A stretch of DNA of 64,000 nt from Siphonodentalium dalli (GCA_032622095.1 CP136063.1:186575877-186639876); one strand, 5' to 3'; shown: positions 1 to 10,765, counted from the stretch's first letter. Numbers and translations: made by a program. Notes: a model not told the origin generated them from the sequence alone.

Positions 1-355
1 CCATGTTTTTTGGCTGAATGATCCTAAAATGACTCGTTCCCATCTATATGTAAATGTCAACATTCATGACAAATTTTATGATGATCACACAAACAGTATG
101 GCCTGTAGCCCGCGCCAATGGATTTAATTTTGAAATCCAAGATGGCCACCAGCGGCCATGTTTTTTGGCCGAATGACCCCAAAATGACTCGTTCCCATCT
201 ACATGTCAATGTCAACATTCATGATAAATTTCATAAAGATCAGACCAAAGATACGACCTGTAGCCCGCGCCAAAGGAAATTGTTGACGGACACACACATG
301 CACGACGGACGCCAACCCATGGCAATAGCTCAAACTTACAAAGTAAGTTGAGCTA
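1..355 (+). repeat. End of a ~160-bp-unit HINE-like tandem repeat element (family E)
   Basis: Two or more units of a ~160 bp tandem repeat are seen; typical blocks are CCAAGATGGCC, CATGTTTTTTGGCCGAATGA and ATGACTCGTTCCCATCTACA. The element ends in a short hairpin (ACTTAC-AAA-GTAAGT) followed by TGAGCTA. The same units recur at 21565-22686, 46575-46987 and 57075-57975. The layout (tandem units, then hairpin, then fixed end) is that of bivalve pearl/HINE elements. The left end lies outside the window. Confidence 0.75.
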
Positions 356-1026
356 TTAAACAAGAAATTACACCTCGGGTGCTGACATACCCCCACGGTG
401 CCAAATTGAAACATGGGCAGGAAGGGACCCAAATTTAAATTAAAGGTACTCAATCCAATCAGACACTCCTAAATTACTATTTATTTGGCTTCGGGGGTAA
501 AAAATATTGATTCGAGTGAAGGAACCCACCCATCAAAGCTCAGAGTGCGGTTTCTATTGTTTGTGGGCCACAAACTGATTGAAGCATGAGGGTAAAACAG
601 AAGGTCTTGCAGATAAAGATGGATAACTCTAAAATCAAGAAGTAATAATAACCACTTGATTTTAGTGTTATCCGGGCAATTCCACGGCCAACATGACATA
701 ACTACCAAAAATTCAAATGTAAACCCATTACTTATTATTAAACTTAAAAGAAAGAAAAAATATTGAATTTTCAGAAAAATGTAAATAATAACTGTGGTGT
801 CTTTGATCTAAAAAAATATCACACCTGACTGAATTGCTTAGAAAGTGTGTATTATTGCTTTCTGATCATGCATAACTTCAAGCCATTGACTGATAGTATT
901 TATATGTTGAAATCAATGTTAATACAGTTTCAATTCTCATAGGAGATACAATTGATATTTGTATGGCATTGTTTGTAAAAGGTAAACAGGTTGATAATAT
1001 TTTCACTCCAAAACCATGGTCCCAAC

Positions 1027-1242
1027 TGTAACGTCAGTCACGCTATTTTACAACTTTTCTTTGACAGGAAAAATTATTTCGCAAATTAATTTGGATTTGT
1101 GTGTGATTATGATGTTTTATAAACTGATAATATGATACAGTTAGAAATATATCATTTAATTAACATAATTTGCTGTAATTGACAAATTATGGGATGTAAC
1201 GTCAGTCACATGTAACGTCAGTCACGGGGTGTAACGTGTCAC
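1027..1242. repeat. Left cluster of TGTAACGTCAGTCACG iterons
   Basis: Copies lie at 1027-1042, 1195-1209, 1211-1226 and a shortened one at 1230-1242. They are near-identical, in the same orientation, and inside the left part of the 674-2846 transposon. Many DNA transposons carry such subterminal repeats as transposase binding sites. On the minus strand (the gene's strand) the unit reads Val-Thr-Asp-Val-Thr in one frame. Confidence 0.8.
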
Positions 1243-1598
1243 ATTTTTTAATTGAACACAAAATATATCTGTCGACATGTCCTGTTTTACTTATGTGCAT
1301 ACTTAAGCAGTTACTTAGGACAATATAATATTAAAATGTGTCACACTATTTCCATAACTAATTACTTCATTCAATGTATTATACCATATCAATATAATTA
1401 CAGTTTATACAGAATTTCCCCAATTTTCAAATGACATCTTGTCGCCATGAATGTACCGGTAATTTATTCTGCTGTTACTAGCAAACAGCCTAGAAATTAA
1501 ATAAATATATAATGACAAATTTCACATGCTTATTATCAAATAAACAACAATGTTCAATACATTCTATTGAATACAATTATCTGTTAACAGTTTAACAT

Positions 1599-2425
1599 TC
1601 AGATATCATAGAACTGAAAATGGTCACGCGCATTGACCAGAACTGGTGGTTTCAGTTTCTTAACAACATTGTCTTTGTGGTAGAATATCTGGTCCTCTCT
1701 AGAGGGCCATTTCCAATAATTGCCAGCCGGCATTATAACTTTCACCTCATAGTTGTCTCCAATTGTTGATTGCACTTCACCGGGGAAATGACAGTTATCA
1801 TAAGTAACTAAACACCAGTCGTTGATGTTTACATTTGAATCGACATTGGTGAACACTGCATCGGCAGTTATCATAAATCCTTTTGCGCTTCCACTCTCTG
1901 TATGGATGTGGTGGAAACTTTTTATTCCCACCATGGGTGGAGCATTTTGGAACAACAATTCTAATTTAAGTTCATTTGCACGACGCTCGATCTCAGCCGG
2001 TGTCATCTCTGGGACATCTACATTTGGCATGTCCTTTGCTGCATTTATGAAAGAATTTGCATTTGTGACGATGTGACTCCGACTGTGCACTTCATTCCAC
2101 GCAAAGCGTTTCACAGAGCCACCTATTCCATCAACCGGACCTTTCCCGTGTGATGTCGCAAAGAAATTCCACATGATATGAAGGTTATGTTTGTCCTCTA
2201 ATGCTTTAATGGCGGACGCGACATATCTGTTTTTAAATTGCGAACTTGGGCCGTCAGACCATACAGACACATATTTGATATATGACGGCAAATTTCTAAT
2301 GCTTGGTCCATGAATGGAATGAGAGTCTCTTTAGAATGACTGAGGTTGTCCGATGCAATCACTTTGGAATGGATGTTGGGACCATCGTACCATGGTAAAA
2401 ATATGTGTTTTATGATATTCCCCAA
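1599..2425 (-). pseudogene. Decayed transposon gene, 'SDGPSSQFKN / HGKG..DGIGG' family
   Basis: The 230-codon frame 1599-2291 contains WSDGPSSQFKNRY, then FFATSHGKGPVDGIGGSVKR. Its C-terminal part (INDWCLVTYDNCHFPGEV, ending near a WKWPSREDQIFYH block) looks like a small beta-barrel-type module. The preceding coding segment (about 2292-2422, with SDNLSHSKETLIPFMDQ) lies in another frame, so a one-base indel near 2291 breaks the gene; the N-terminal part is missing or unrecognisable. From memory this resembles an uncharacterised protein family multiplied in bivalves, corals and other invertebrates. Its position inside a TIR element supports a transposase-like role. The aspartates in SDG and VDG are candidate catalytic residues by inference only. 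No ATG start is credible: both open frames begin at TTG. Confidence 0.65.
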
Positions 2426-2438
2426 AAAATGATAAAAA

Positions 2439-2833
2439 TGTAACGTCAGTCACGGTAACGTCAGTCACAGACAAATATGGATAATTAAATTGTCTATTTT
2501 ATTATATAGTACTCATGTTTATATCTCAGGGAAGAACTGTCAAATGTTAAAAATATCAATGATAAACTGCTAACTGTAAGGCTCTATTTTGGCGGAATCA
2601 TCCACTGAACCATAGGTGGTGAAAATTCATGTCATTTTTATGTAACGTCAGTCACGAAATCATTTTGGGATACCCTATCTTAGCAATACATCGAGTCAAA
2701 AACATCTTTGTCTCATTTTGTACTATAGGTAGATATCTCAATATAAAATTATTTGATATTCTAAATTGATGATTATTCTGCAATTTATGACCTATTGAAT
2801 CGCCAAAATATTTGTGTTTTAACGTCAGTCACG
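2439..2833. repeat. Right cluster of TGTAACGTCAGTCACG iterons
   Basis: Copies lie at 2439-2454, 2455-2468, 2641-2656 and 2819-2833; the last nearly abuts the right terminal inverted repeat. They share the orientation of the left cluster, so the two clusters are direct rather than inverted with respect to the element ends. Confidence 0.8.
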
Positions 2834-3045
2834 CGTGGAATAGCCCATCCATCTTTATCTGCAAGACCGTCCGTTTGACCTCGTGTTTCTGGTAATCAAG
2901 CAATTTAAATCACAAACTTCAAAAATCTATATCTGATCAATCTGAGCTTTGACGGGTGGGTTCCTCGACTCGAATCAAATATTTTTTTCCCCGGAGCCAA
3001 AGAAATAGTAATTTAGGAGTGTCTGATCGGATTGAGTACCTTTAA

Positions 3046-3555
3046 ACAAAGAATTACTGTAGATTGAAAAATGCAAACAGCATCATTGGGCGCTATTTTG
3101 AAAGCATTCATGAAGGCAAACTGCCATACAAAATTCATTCAGATTCGATCACCAATGGCTGAGGAAGAAAAACAATTTTAGTTAAACAAAGAAGGATCAA
3201 ATTCTAGAACGGAAAATGCGAACCAAGTCAATTCTCTCCCACTTTTGAAAGCAGTCATAATGGCAAACCTCCAACTTTCATTCTGACCCAATGGCTGAGA
3301 TATCTGACCGGACGGACAAACAAACGCCATTTCCAGATGAACAATGAAGGATTTACTCTCAAATGGAAATGCGAATAATCATTTGCCCCTATTTTTAAAG
3401 CAGTCATGAAGGTGAACCTCCATCTTAAATTTCATTCAGATCCGATAATCCATGGCCGAGATATGTGCCCGGATGGACAGACGGTACGACATACAGATGG
3501 ACAGACGGACATTTATAAGTCAATCCAGTATATTCCACATTTTTGTTTGGGGGTA
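3046..3555 (+). repeat. Tandem ~125-165 bp repeat element ending in GGGGGTATAATA (family J)
   Basis: Three diverged units carry AACAAAGAAGGAT, a 'gcgaa' block and CATTCAGATCCGAT. They are followed by GGACAGACGG-type repeats and a GGGGGTATAATA end. The same layout and end recur at 62270-63213. Confidence 0.6.
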
Positions 3556-3746
3556 TAATAATGTCACTTTTATTAAAGATGTATTCCGTATTCCATACCT
3601 TCAGTTACAACAGCAACATAAAACCTCTTAATAAAATCAAATTAAACATTACTATTGGCTTTGTGCTGTTTCGAACCAAATGTGACATACTAGTATACAC
3701 TAGGCCCATGCATACCAAACCAGGTAATTATGTTATTAAATGAAAA

Positions 3747-4110
3747 TCACACTGTAGCTCAACTTGGGGAGGGGATAATACATAATGTCAAACATTACAG
3801 TCAATGGAATAGATAAGGAATGCGGAAAGTTGAAATGTTTATGTAATATTAGAGGTCAACCAGGAAAGAGTAAAGTCCAAGATGGCTGATGGTGGCTACT
3901 TTTCAAACGAAATTCAGAAAAACTGGATAACTCCCATCTAGAGGTCACCTGTACTCGAGGATTTCCTTATTTCTGATTTAGTGCTTATGTCTTTCTTTTG
4001 ATTTTCCAATATTTTAGACTGTGATGCCTTTGTAATTTAGTCATGCAAAGAGTAAAATCAAAGATGGCGATTGGTGGCCATGTTTTTCATCCAAATAGTT
4101 CAAATTCAAT
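3747..4110 (+). repeat. Family E-like head, one or two units
   Basis: Starts TGTAGCTCAACTTGG, the inverse of the family E 3' end (AAGTTGAGCTA). It carries AAGTCCAAGATGGCTGATGG and, near 4050, AAAATCAAAGATGGCGATTGG with CATGTTTTTCATCC. A similar head is seen at 57075. Confidence 0.5.
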
Positions 4111-4305
4111 AGCTTCCATCTGGAAGTGATCCTAAACATGCCTGTTTTCAAAACAATTCTCAAATAAATATGGACAGCATGGTGTCGATGAATTGAAATT
4201 GAAATAATAGTCAAACAGAAGCCATAACTCTCATAGTTAGCGGTGGATGGAACCCACATTATTCCAATTTTACGGACCAGACACCTGAAAATAATATTTT
4301 GAGGA

Positions 4306-4488
4306 ATAACCCTTTCATGACAGGATCTGAGCTGGTGCAACATTAAAGACCATGTGACAGTGCATTCTCTTTGGAAGCCTTGCATATATGAGAGAATGCA
4401 CTGTCTTACAAGGTCAATGTAAATAAGAGAATGCATTGGCTCATGGTTTTCGCAAAATTGAAGAAGGCTCCAGTCATGAAAGTGTTAA
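4306..4488. mobile_element. TTAA-site MITE with CATTCTCTTATATATGC hairpin (family C copy 1)
   Basis: Ends are (A/T)TAA-CCCTTTCATGAC and GTCATGAAAGTG-TTAA, with inner blocks such as GAGAATGCACTG. The same ends occur at 47980-48155, 48742-49009, 50971-51223, 54396-54583 and 54825-55173. TTAA plus a CCC-starting TIR suggests piggyBac-type mobilisation. Confidence 0.75.
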
Positions 4489-4586
4489 TAACAAGTCTGG
4501 TCATTGTCAATGTAGGTACCAGCATATCATGCAATCCAAGGTATTAGTTCTGTCTGTGTTTCAGTCTTTCACAAAGTTTTTGACAC

Positions 4587-4779
4587 TTACAGTAATGCTC
4601 TAAATAATCGACTCCTTAACCACAGCAGAATTATGGGTAATTTTTCACAATTTAGTCGGAAATATGGCTTGTTATGGCTTTCCGATGAATGGCAACAAGC
4701 CATATTTCCGACTAAATCCTGAAAAATTACCCATAATTCTGCTGTGGTTAAGGAGTCGATTATTTAGGGCATTAATGTA
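4587..4779. mobile_element. Palindromic TA-site MITE (family A copy 1)
   Basis: TA-CAGTAATGCTC at the left and CATTAATG-TA at the right bound a near-perfect inverted repeat of about 85 bp per arm (ACTCCTTAACCACAGCAG and complement). A TA duplication with a CAGT start is typical of Tc1/mariner. Copies lie at 11079-11317, 23144-23360, 51454-51514 and 63510-63625. Confidence 0.85.
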
Positions 4780-5600
4780 GTTGACTGCTATGTAGAAAAC
4801 ATAACAAACATATAAAGTTAAGAAAACAAGACAGTCAATTACTGTTGATGGCTGAGTAGATGATGTTTTACGAATTACTACATGGAAGTAAAGAGTTTAT
4901 CTCTGACCTCGGCCCTTGCCCCTATTTGACATGATGACCCCAATTTAACAAATCTGAATCACAGTAACCACCAAATATAAGCTAAATAGGCCAAATGGTT
5001 CTTGCGAAGAAGACGTTTTAAGAATTAGTATAGAGGGAAAAAGATATTAATTGACCTATTTGACCCAGTGACCACAATTGAACATATCTTTACCCCAGTC
5101 ACCCAAGGACCCTCAATACCAAATATAAGCTAAAATAGGCCCAATGGTTCTTGAGAAGGAGATGTTTTAAGAATTATTATAGAGGGAAAGAGTTATTTCC
5201 CTGGCTCCACCCCTATTTGACCTGGTGACCCTATTTGAACAGATCTGATCCCAGTCACTCAAGGACGCTCCATAACATATATAATAAGCTTGCCATGATT
5301 AATTGACTAACCTTAAGTGTGGTAGTCGACAGTTATTTACTTTCGTCGGCTAATCACCCAAAGGGGGGGGGGGGTGGATATGGTTGTGTTTTTAAGCAGT
5401 ACTATTCACAAGTACCATGCCTGGAAGTAAAAGTTAACAGAATGTAGCACAATTTACCACCCGACAGCCTTTTCTGTCGCCACTTCTGATGCGGCTTCCT
5501 TTGATATCTCAGTCGAAGTTTGGCAGCCTTCTTCAAAGAGTTTGGTGTGCCTTTGATGTCATGTTACAGCCTTGCCATTGTTTATAAATTATGTTTTAAC

Positions 5601-6868
5601 TAGTGCTGGGACGGTTGGGGTTTTTTCCTAACCAGTTAACCACGGGCATTAACCTAATCATAACCGGTTAACCGCGACCATCATTACCCTAAATACGAGA
5701 TTGAATACACTGGTCACTATATCGTCAAAACAAGTGTTTATACGCGTCCTGGAAACGGTGATATACATGCGATCACAAACGATGTCATGGTCGTACAATG
5801 CGGTCCCGTTACGGCGATCAAATAGTGGTAAATGTGTATAAATTAATTAAGTTTTGAGCCCAAACAAACTAAAATATAATATATATTAGTGGTGCGCTAG
5901 TATATAGATGTTTACGGGAGATCCGCACCGCATAAACAACGCTTGCTTGCAAAATTTTCAGCGACGAAATATAGTTCCTTCCTCGTGTATATCCCGGACA
6001 CGATTAGCCCAAACGTATACTACAAGGTACTGAAGGTAGGTATACTGTTGTTTAGTAATGTTTACTAGTGTTTGGGTATAGGTAGGTATGTATTAATCAC
6101 AGTGGCTCCACGATGTTACTTCAATTATTTAATAAACAAATTCAAACAAAATTAAATCGTCATGATTCATTACACAAGCCCCAGCCAGTGTTTAGGAAAT
6201 AAAGTTATCGAACGTATCGAACACATCACTAGATATACTCTGAGTTCCCACTCCCAGTAGGCCTGTGTTTTTTCTGGATGTGGGACTTCATATTGGATGT
6301 TGATCCAGAATAAACGAATCGCGTTCGGCAGGCCTTGCATTCCGCCCATTTCTTCTTTTTTTCCCATCATTTTCAATTAGGACTAAATGTCCCCAAACGT
6401 TCAATTTCCGTTTTTGTAGGTCTTCTGTCATCGCTTTGAGACGAACAAATGATAATGACAAGGGGGGTGACAGTTTCATGAAAACAGACAGACTATTGAT
6501 GACGTAGTAAAAGTCTAAACTTGATTGCTTTGATGTATGCCGCGGTGCGCATGCAGCCGGAACGTCATGTAATGCAGCCGAAGGAAATTGGCATTGAATG
6601 TGTAGCAAGTGATTCGCAGACTGATACAGAGTGTAGTTGTTGGTTTCATGTCTGGAAAAGCCGCCGATGATCAAACGGGCTTGTGTTGTGGGATATATGA
6701 ATACAAAATCAACTGTCCAAATCACTTCTAAGCGGCTTCTTATTACTTACTCTCGTTACTTAAACTTCAGTAAATGATACTACGATGATAGTACGATTGT
6801 TATCAATAGTACGGTTATCCGGTTGTGGCCGTAACCGAACCGTAAATCGGACAACCGTCCCAGCACTA
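5601..6868. mobile_element. hAT transposon (TAGTGCTGGGACGG ends), non-autonomous
   Basis: Perfect terminal repeats TAGTGCTGGGACGGTTG and CAACCGTCCCAGCACTA are flanked by a perfect 8-bp duplication GTTTTAAC (5593-5600 and 6869-6876). This is a hallmark of the hAT superfamily. It carries only a decayed BED-finger segment of a transposase. Confidence 0.92.
6229..6430 (-). pseudogene. BED-type zinc-finger remnant of a hAT transposase
   Basis: Reading the minus strand, NVWGHLVLIENDGK appears in one frame. After a frame change around 6360 it continues as WAECKACRTRFVYSG, then TSNMKSHIQKKH, and stops at 6229-6231. C-x2-C followed by H-x4-H with the SGSTSNM-type linker is the BED finger found at the N terminus of hAT transposases. 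The frameshift within a run of A residues and the absence of a downstream catalytic domain show that it is a remnant. A longer open frame through 6288-6725 is mostly chance. Confidence 0.7.
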
Positions 6869-8092
6869 GTTTTAACTGTGAATTTATGTTCCTATGGATA
6901 GGTAATTAGCGATCATTATATCCAAAATGGAGGACATGCATGGGACTGCATCTATATTTCATTTTTCAAATTTTATATTTTATTATCCAACTTGGGAACG
7001 TACCGGTATGTACCCCCTCCCTCCCCTGCCACCACGTTGCATGATGCGCTGCATGCACTTTGAATTACAAGTACAGTAACAGGCAGCGCGCACACACACC
7101 GAAGCCTGCAAAATAAAATTAAGTGCTATAATATGTCAGGTGACGCAATCGATACACAATGGGATTTTCTACAAAACTACAGTCCGTTTTCAATAAGTAT
7201 GCGACAATTCTGCATGCTTTCAATTGGCACCACGGTTGAGTTTAGGTGGCCGATGACGGGCGGGGGGGTCAGAATGACAATCCTGCTGACAGAAAGTTTA
7301 TAACTGTGTTCAGACTGGATGTAAAGTAGTCATTGTAATTTTGCATTGACCACGTCTTTATCTGGGTGTAATATAGGCTGGATATATAAACGATTAATCA
7401 ACTAACCGTCGACTATACCGGTCGATTATGAAAACTCATAGTCGTGGCAACCCTAATATATTACTAAGAATTACTATGGAGGGAAAGAGTTATGTCCCTG
7501 GCTCCGACCCTATGTGACCTGGTGAGTCTTGATGACCCCATATGAACAATTTGAATCCCAGTCACCCAAGAAGTCTCCATACATATATGCTGAATTGGCC
7601 TGATGGAGTATGATTTAAGAATTACTAGGGAGGGAAATATGTTCCTGGCTCCGCACACATTTGACCCCATTGGAACAAATACCAGTCACACAAGGATGGA
7701 GCCTCGATACCAAATATGACCCAATTCGGCTTGTGGTTCTGGAGATGATGATGACAGATGGATGAACGGAAATAACATGGAAGGACGAATGCACAAGAAG
7801 TGGTGACTATAGCTCGAATGGAGATCTTCATCTCAGGTGAGTTAAAAACTGTCAATGATATTGTTTCTTTAGTGATTTAAAGGAGGACTGTACCCTAAAT
7901 CCGGTCATTTATGGGAACATCTCCTTTTATACTCAACAGCATGTATGTACCATGCAAACAACATGGTAATTTTAATGAAAATGAATTAATTACTTCATTT
8001 GTTGTATATATTCTCTTCAGTATTAAAGGAGATGGTAACATAAATGTGTGCAAAACCCCTTCAAGCTTCTGATAATTCCCCACTATGTTGAC

Positions 8093-10623
8093 CTACTCAA
8101 TTTCAGAATGACCTGCACAATTATGATCGGGTAGTTTATTTTGACCGAAACCATTCGGAACATTATGAGCAGGATTGTGCTTCGACATTAAGCTTACCTG
8201 TGCTTTAACAGCAGACATCCTCTTAGGTCTACCTGTGGCAGTGGTCTCCTTTGATCCAGTGCTCTGATCCTTAAGATAATCGGCCATCATCTTATCAATA
8301 TCTGATTCAGCATCTTCGCTTGACGTAACTGATGATGCAACATCATCTTCACCAGAATCCTCATTCCCATCATCAACATCGGCTTCGGTATCTTCATTGT
8401 TGAATTCATCTGAGCTATCAGCATTAAGGGTCGCTGGAGAAAGAGGCATAAGAGCAGGTGAAATATCATCTGGCGTAGCTGGTGCAAATGTGAACTGCTG
8501 AGTAAGATTCAGGCACTCTTTGGCAGCTACGTGCCTCTTCAAAGAGTAGCTAGTTCTCGAGGTAAACTCACATGCTTTACACATGAAAATGAACTTCTCT
8601 TTTAGCTCCTTAATCTTGGTATCAATGATGACAATTTGTCACTCGGAGTGACTATCAGCAAATTGAGTGGTCAAGTTAAGACTTGTGCTTTCTGTTTTGT
8701 GGCTGGTCTGCACCTTCTTCTTTATCCCATGGGGAACAAGATATGGCTTGAAAATGCAGTGACGCTTCAGGCAAAAGAACAGATACGGATCCCTTTGTTC
8801 CGCAATCGCTTTCATATCTGTTGCTTACATAAGACATCCCTGGTGATGATCAAGTAAATGTTCTTTGACTAGAGTGTAGATATCAGAGCACACATTTGAA
8901 AAGACTCTCCCCACTGATGACCGAGCTTGGTGAGTTTATTTTGGTGCAATCTTTAGTCGAAGTGGTCTGGTCGGCAGATCCAACCGACCCGAGTTCGTGC
9001 CAGAATCCTATGTATTGTTCTTATCATTTATCATTGCCACATACTTATGAGGCTTTCCTTGATGATTGATGTTTAGATGGGTCTTCATCAATGGCTGGAC
9101 CGTTGGGCCGTAATCACAATACCCGCATGTCCACCAGAGACTCCTTTGCCACAGATCTGGTGGAGTTTGTACAGGGCCAACTCTTGTCAACAATACAGGA
9201 ACCGGAGTCCCACCTGAGGTATTTGGAATGGCAGTTAAATCCTTCACAACAGCTGGAATAGAAGGTTGAAGCACAGTAGACTGTGGTTTTGGCTGAAGTG
9301 ACTGCGGCTGCGATGGTGCTGTTCGAGTTAACGATGGCATTTTAGAAGTAGGTTGTAAAGATGTGTTGTCAGAACTAGATCTGGGAAACATTACTACATT
9401 GTTTGATTCTTCATTCATTTTTGGTAATTCATCGTCAACTTCTATGTCAAAATAATCATGGCTGTCATCTTCCTGGTTATTGTCATTAATGGTTCTTGTA
9501 GTTGCTTGATTGCTGTCTCCTGATTCAGATGAAGTCTCAGTAGCAGATCCTTCATCATCCGAACTGGGCTGCTTTCTTTTTCGGCTGATAGGAGATGTTG
9601 ATGGTTCCTTTCCAGACTTGAGGACATCAATCTTGAGATAATCCAGCAACAGCGAAACATATTTCAGTGAGGAACTAAAAGCCTCAAATTCTTCATGATT
9701 TTTCATCGAGTGGTTAGTGACATCAGCCCTGGAGAATGATTGATAGGTACAAAACCGGCAGTGAAACCTGTGCGTAATGGTGTGCGATATCAGATCGCGT
9801 TTATTCTCAGTCTTAAATTGACAAAAGTTACACCAATACTGCATCATATCCAAGTTGGATATTACGGTACCTTTTCGAGGTCGAAACTTTACATTAGATG
9901 ACAGGCCGCAAACTAACTCATGGGTGCAAACATTCAGCATATCTTCTGCATCAGAATCCGAAATGCTCTTTTCCATCAAACAGGCAGACAATATGACTTC
10001 TTGATTATCATTACACTGCCGTGTTGGACTGCATGGCCTCAAAATGACACCTGCTAGATCTTTCTTCATCCCTGCTGAACTGTATATACTTTCTTGTTTT
10101 GATATCTTCTGTGATTCCTTTGGCATTAGGAATGTAAAGGGACCTTCGGATGGGAAGGATGCAGTCAGATTTTTGTCACTAGCTGACTTTGCAGGAGTTC
10201 GTAGACCGGGTTTAAACTGTTCTGCACCAGTGTCTGCACTGCTCTTTTCTAGGAGATCTTTATTTTTCTGCATGAGGTTCTCTATGAATTTGGCCACTGT
10301 TAAATCTCTATTCTTTGAATCAAGCATGGTTTTGAGTAGCCCAGCAACATTGTCATCTCCTGAGCCAGATGACAGAGATTTGGCAAGAGTTTCTGAGGGC
10401 TCAGCTGCAGATAACTCTGATGATTTACTAGTATTCATACCGCTACTAGTGCCGTCATATTGTTGATCGCCATAATCATGTGTGATTGGCTCAGTTTTGA
10501 TAACAGGAACTAATGTATTCGTTGGTTGCATCATGCTGGTGGGAGGAGTTAGCTGGATAGGTAATTTTATTATCAGCCGTCCTCGAGGATTCATCATTTG
10601 CCATGGTTTTTGGGCCAAATGGA
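8093..10623 (-). pseudogene. C2H2 zinc-finger gene: long terminal exon with four in-frame stops
   Basis: A strong splice acceptor (TTCTCTTTTTTTCAG) precedes base 10623. From there the minus strand is open for about 537 codons to TAG at 9008-9010. This part has a low-complexity Ser/Thr/acidic N-terminal region, paired fingers (YWCNFCQFKTENKRDLISHTITH and the adjoining FHCRFCTYQSFSRADVTNH, about 40% from the start of the downstream half), a KRKRQP-type basic patch, an acidic stretch, a Pro/Gln-rich stretch and a finger WWTCGYCDYGPTVQPL ending in H-x4-H. The same frame continues after the stop with protein-like sequence, including KEHLLDHHQ and MCKACEFTSRTSYSLKRH. It ends at TAG 8093-8095 after an acidic Ser-rich tail. 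In-frame stops lie at 9008-9010, 8936-8938, 8825-8827 and 8639-8641; a CxxC motif just upstream of KEHLLDHH lies one frame away. It is either a recent pseudogene or a live gene that lost its last ~300 residues. No upstream exon was found, and the family member was not identified. Likely role when intact: nuclear DNA-binding regulator. Confidence 0.65.
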
Positions 10624-10694
10624 CTGAAAAAAAGAGAATGAACAATAATTAACTTTTTCATTACCTACTACTCCTTGATGAGTAGTTCCCTTAT

Positions 10695-10765
10695 GAAATG
10701 TTCAGATAACAAGTTCAACAAAAGACCAGAGAGCATTTGTTGAACTTATCATTTGAACATTTCCC
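10695..10765. repeat. Short palindrome GAAATGTTCAGATAA..TTGAACATTTC (family H)
   Basis: An inverted repeat of about 28 bp arms. Relatives lie at 50650-50747, 54715-54790 and 56195-56260. It sits just upstream of the zinc-finger exon, in its intron or 5' region. Confidence 0.6.

Larger units (their letters stand above)
674..2846 (-). mobile_element. 2.17 kb DNA transposon, 13-bp TIR, 4-bp TSD (ATCC), superfamily unassigned
   Basis: The element starts GGGCAATTCCACG (674-686) and ends CGTGGAATAGCCC (2834-2846), an inverted repeat with one mismatch. ATCC flanks it on both sides (670-673 and 2847-2850). The insertion point is supported by uninterrupted relatives of the host element: copies near 14020 and 51665 read straight through TTATCC-ATCTT. 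Inside are eight or nine copies of TGTAACGTCAGTCACG, all in one orientation, and one decayed gene on the minus strand. The 4-bp duplication fits several cut-and-paste superfamilies (for example Chapaev, Ginger, Sola or Academ), and no terminal motif settles which. Confidence 0.75.
440..3045. mobile_element. TTAA-flanked foldback element (family D copy 1), interrupted by another transposon
   Basis: TTAA at 440-443 is followed by AGGTACTCAATCC. At the other end GGATTGAGTACCT is followed by TTAA at 3042-3045. Both arms carry the family blocks (GGCTTCGGGGGTAAAAAATA and its complement CCGGAGCCAAAGAAATAGTA). TTAA duplications are used by piggyBac and Kolobok transposases. Other copies lie at 13778-14220, 25126-25608, 44552-45039, 47576-47947 and 51605-51895. 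This copy is long because a separate 2.17 kb element (674-2846) sits in it. Confidence 0.8.
5285..7455. mobile_element. hAT-type element with a second hAT inside
   Basis: The ends TAAGCTTGCCATGATTAAT and TAGTCGTGGCAACCCTA are inverted repeats, matching the relative at 40976-41976. The 8-bp flanks are ATATATAA (5277-5284) and ATATATTA (7456-7463), 7 of 8 identical. The internal 5601-6868 is a later insertion. No transposase frame belonging to this outer element was recognised. Confidence 0.75.
4823..7846 (+). mobile_element. HINE-like tandem-repeat element (family F copy 1), interrupted by nested hATs
   Basis: The head CAAGACAGTCAAT is followed by ~165 bp units (CCTATTTGACC..GTGACC..CAAATATAAGCTAAAT..AAGAATTACTAT). 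The end has a weak hairpin and CAGGTGAGTTAAAA. The repeat stops at 5276 and resumes at 7456 in register, because a hAT element occupies 5285-7455. Confidence 0.75.

Noticed and set aside
1027-1042. TGACGT cores as CRE/ATF transcription-factor sites
   Set aside because: The copies extend over 14-16 identical bases and occur only inside one transposon, so element iterons explain them better.
6288-6725. 145-codon open frame on the minus strand
   Set aside because: Only its C-terminal end matches part of a BED finger, which continues in another frame. The rest is chance within a non-autonomous hAT.
10044-10466. 140-codon plus-strand open frame
   Set aside because: It is antisense to the long zinc-finger exon, whose minus-strand frame has clear C2H2 fingers.
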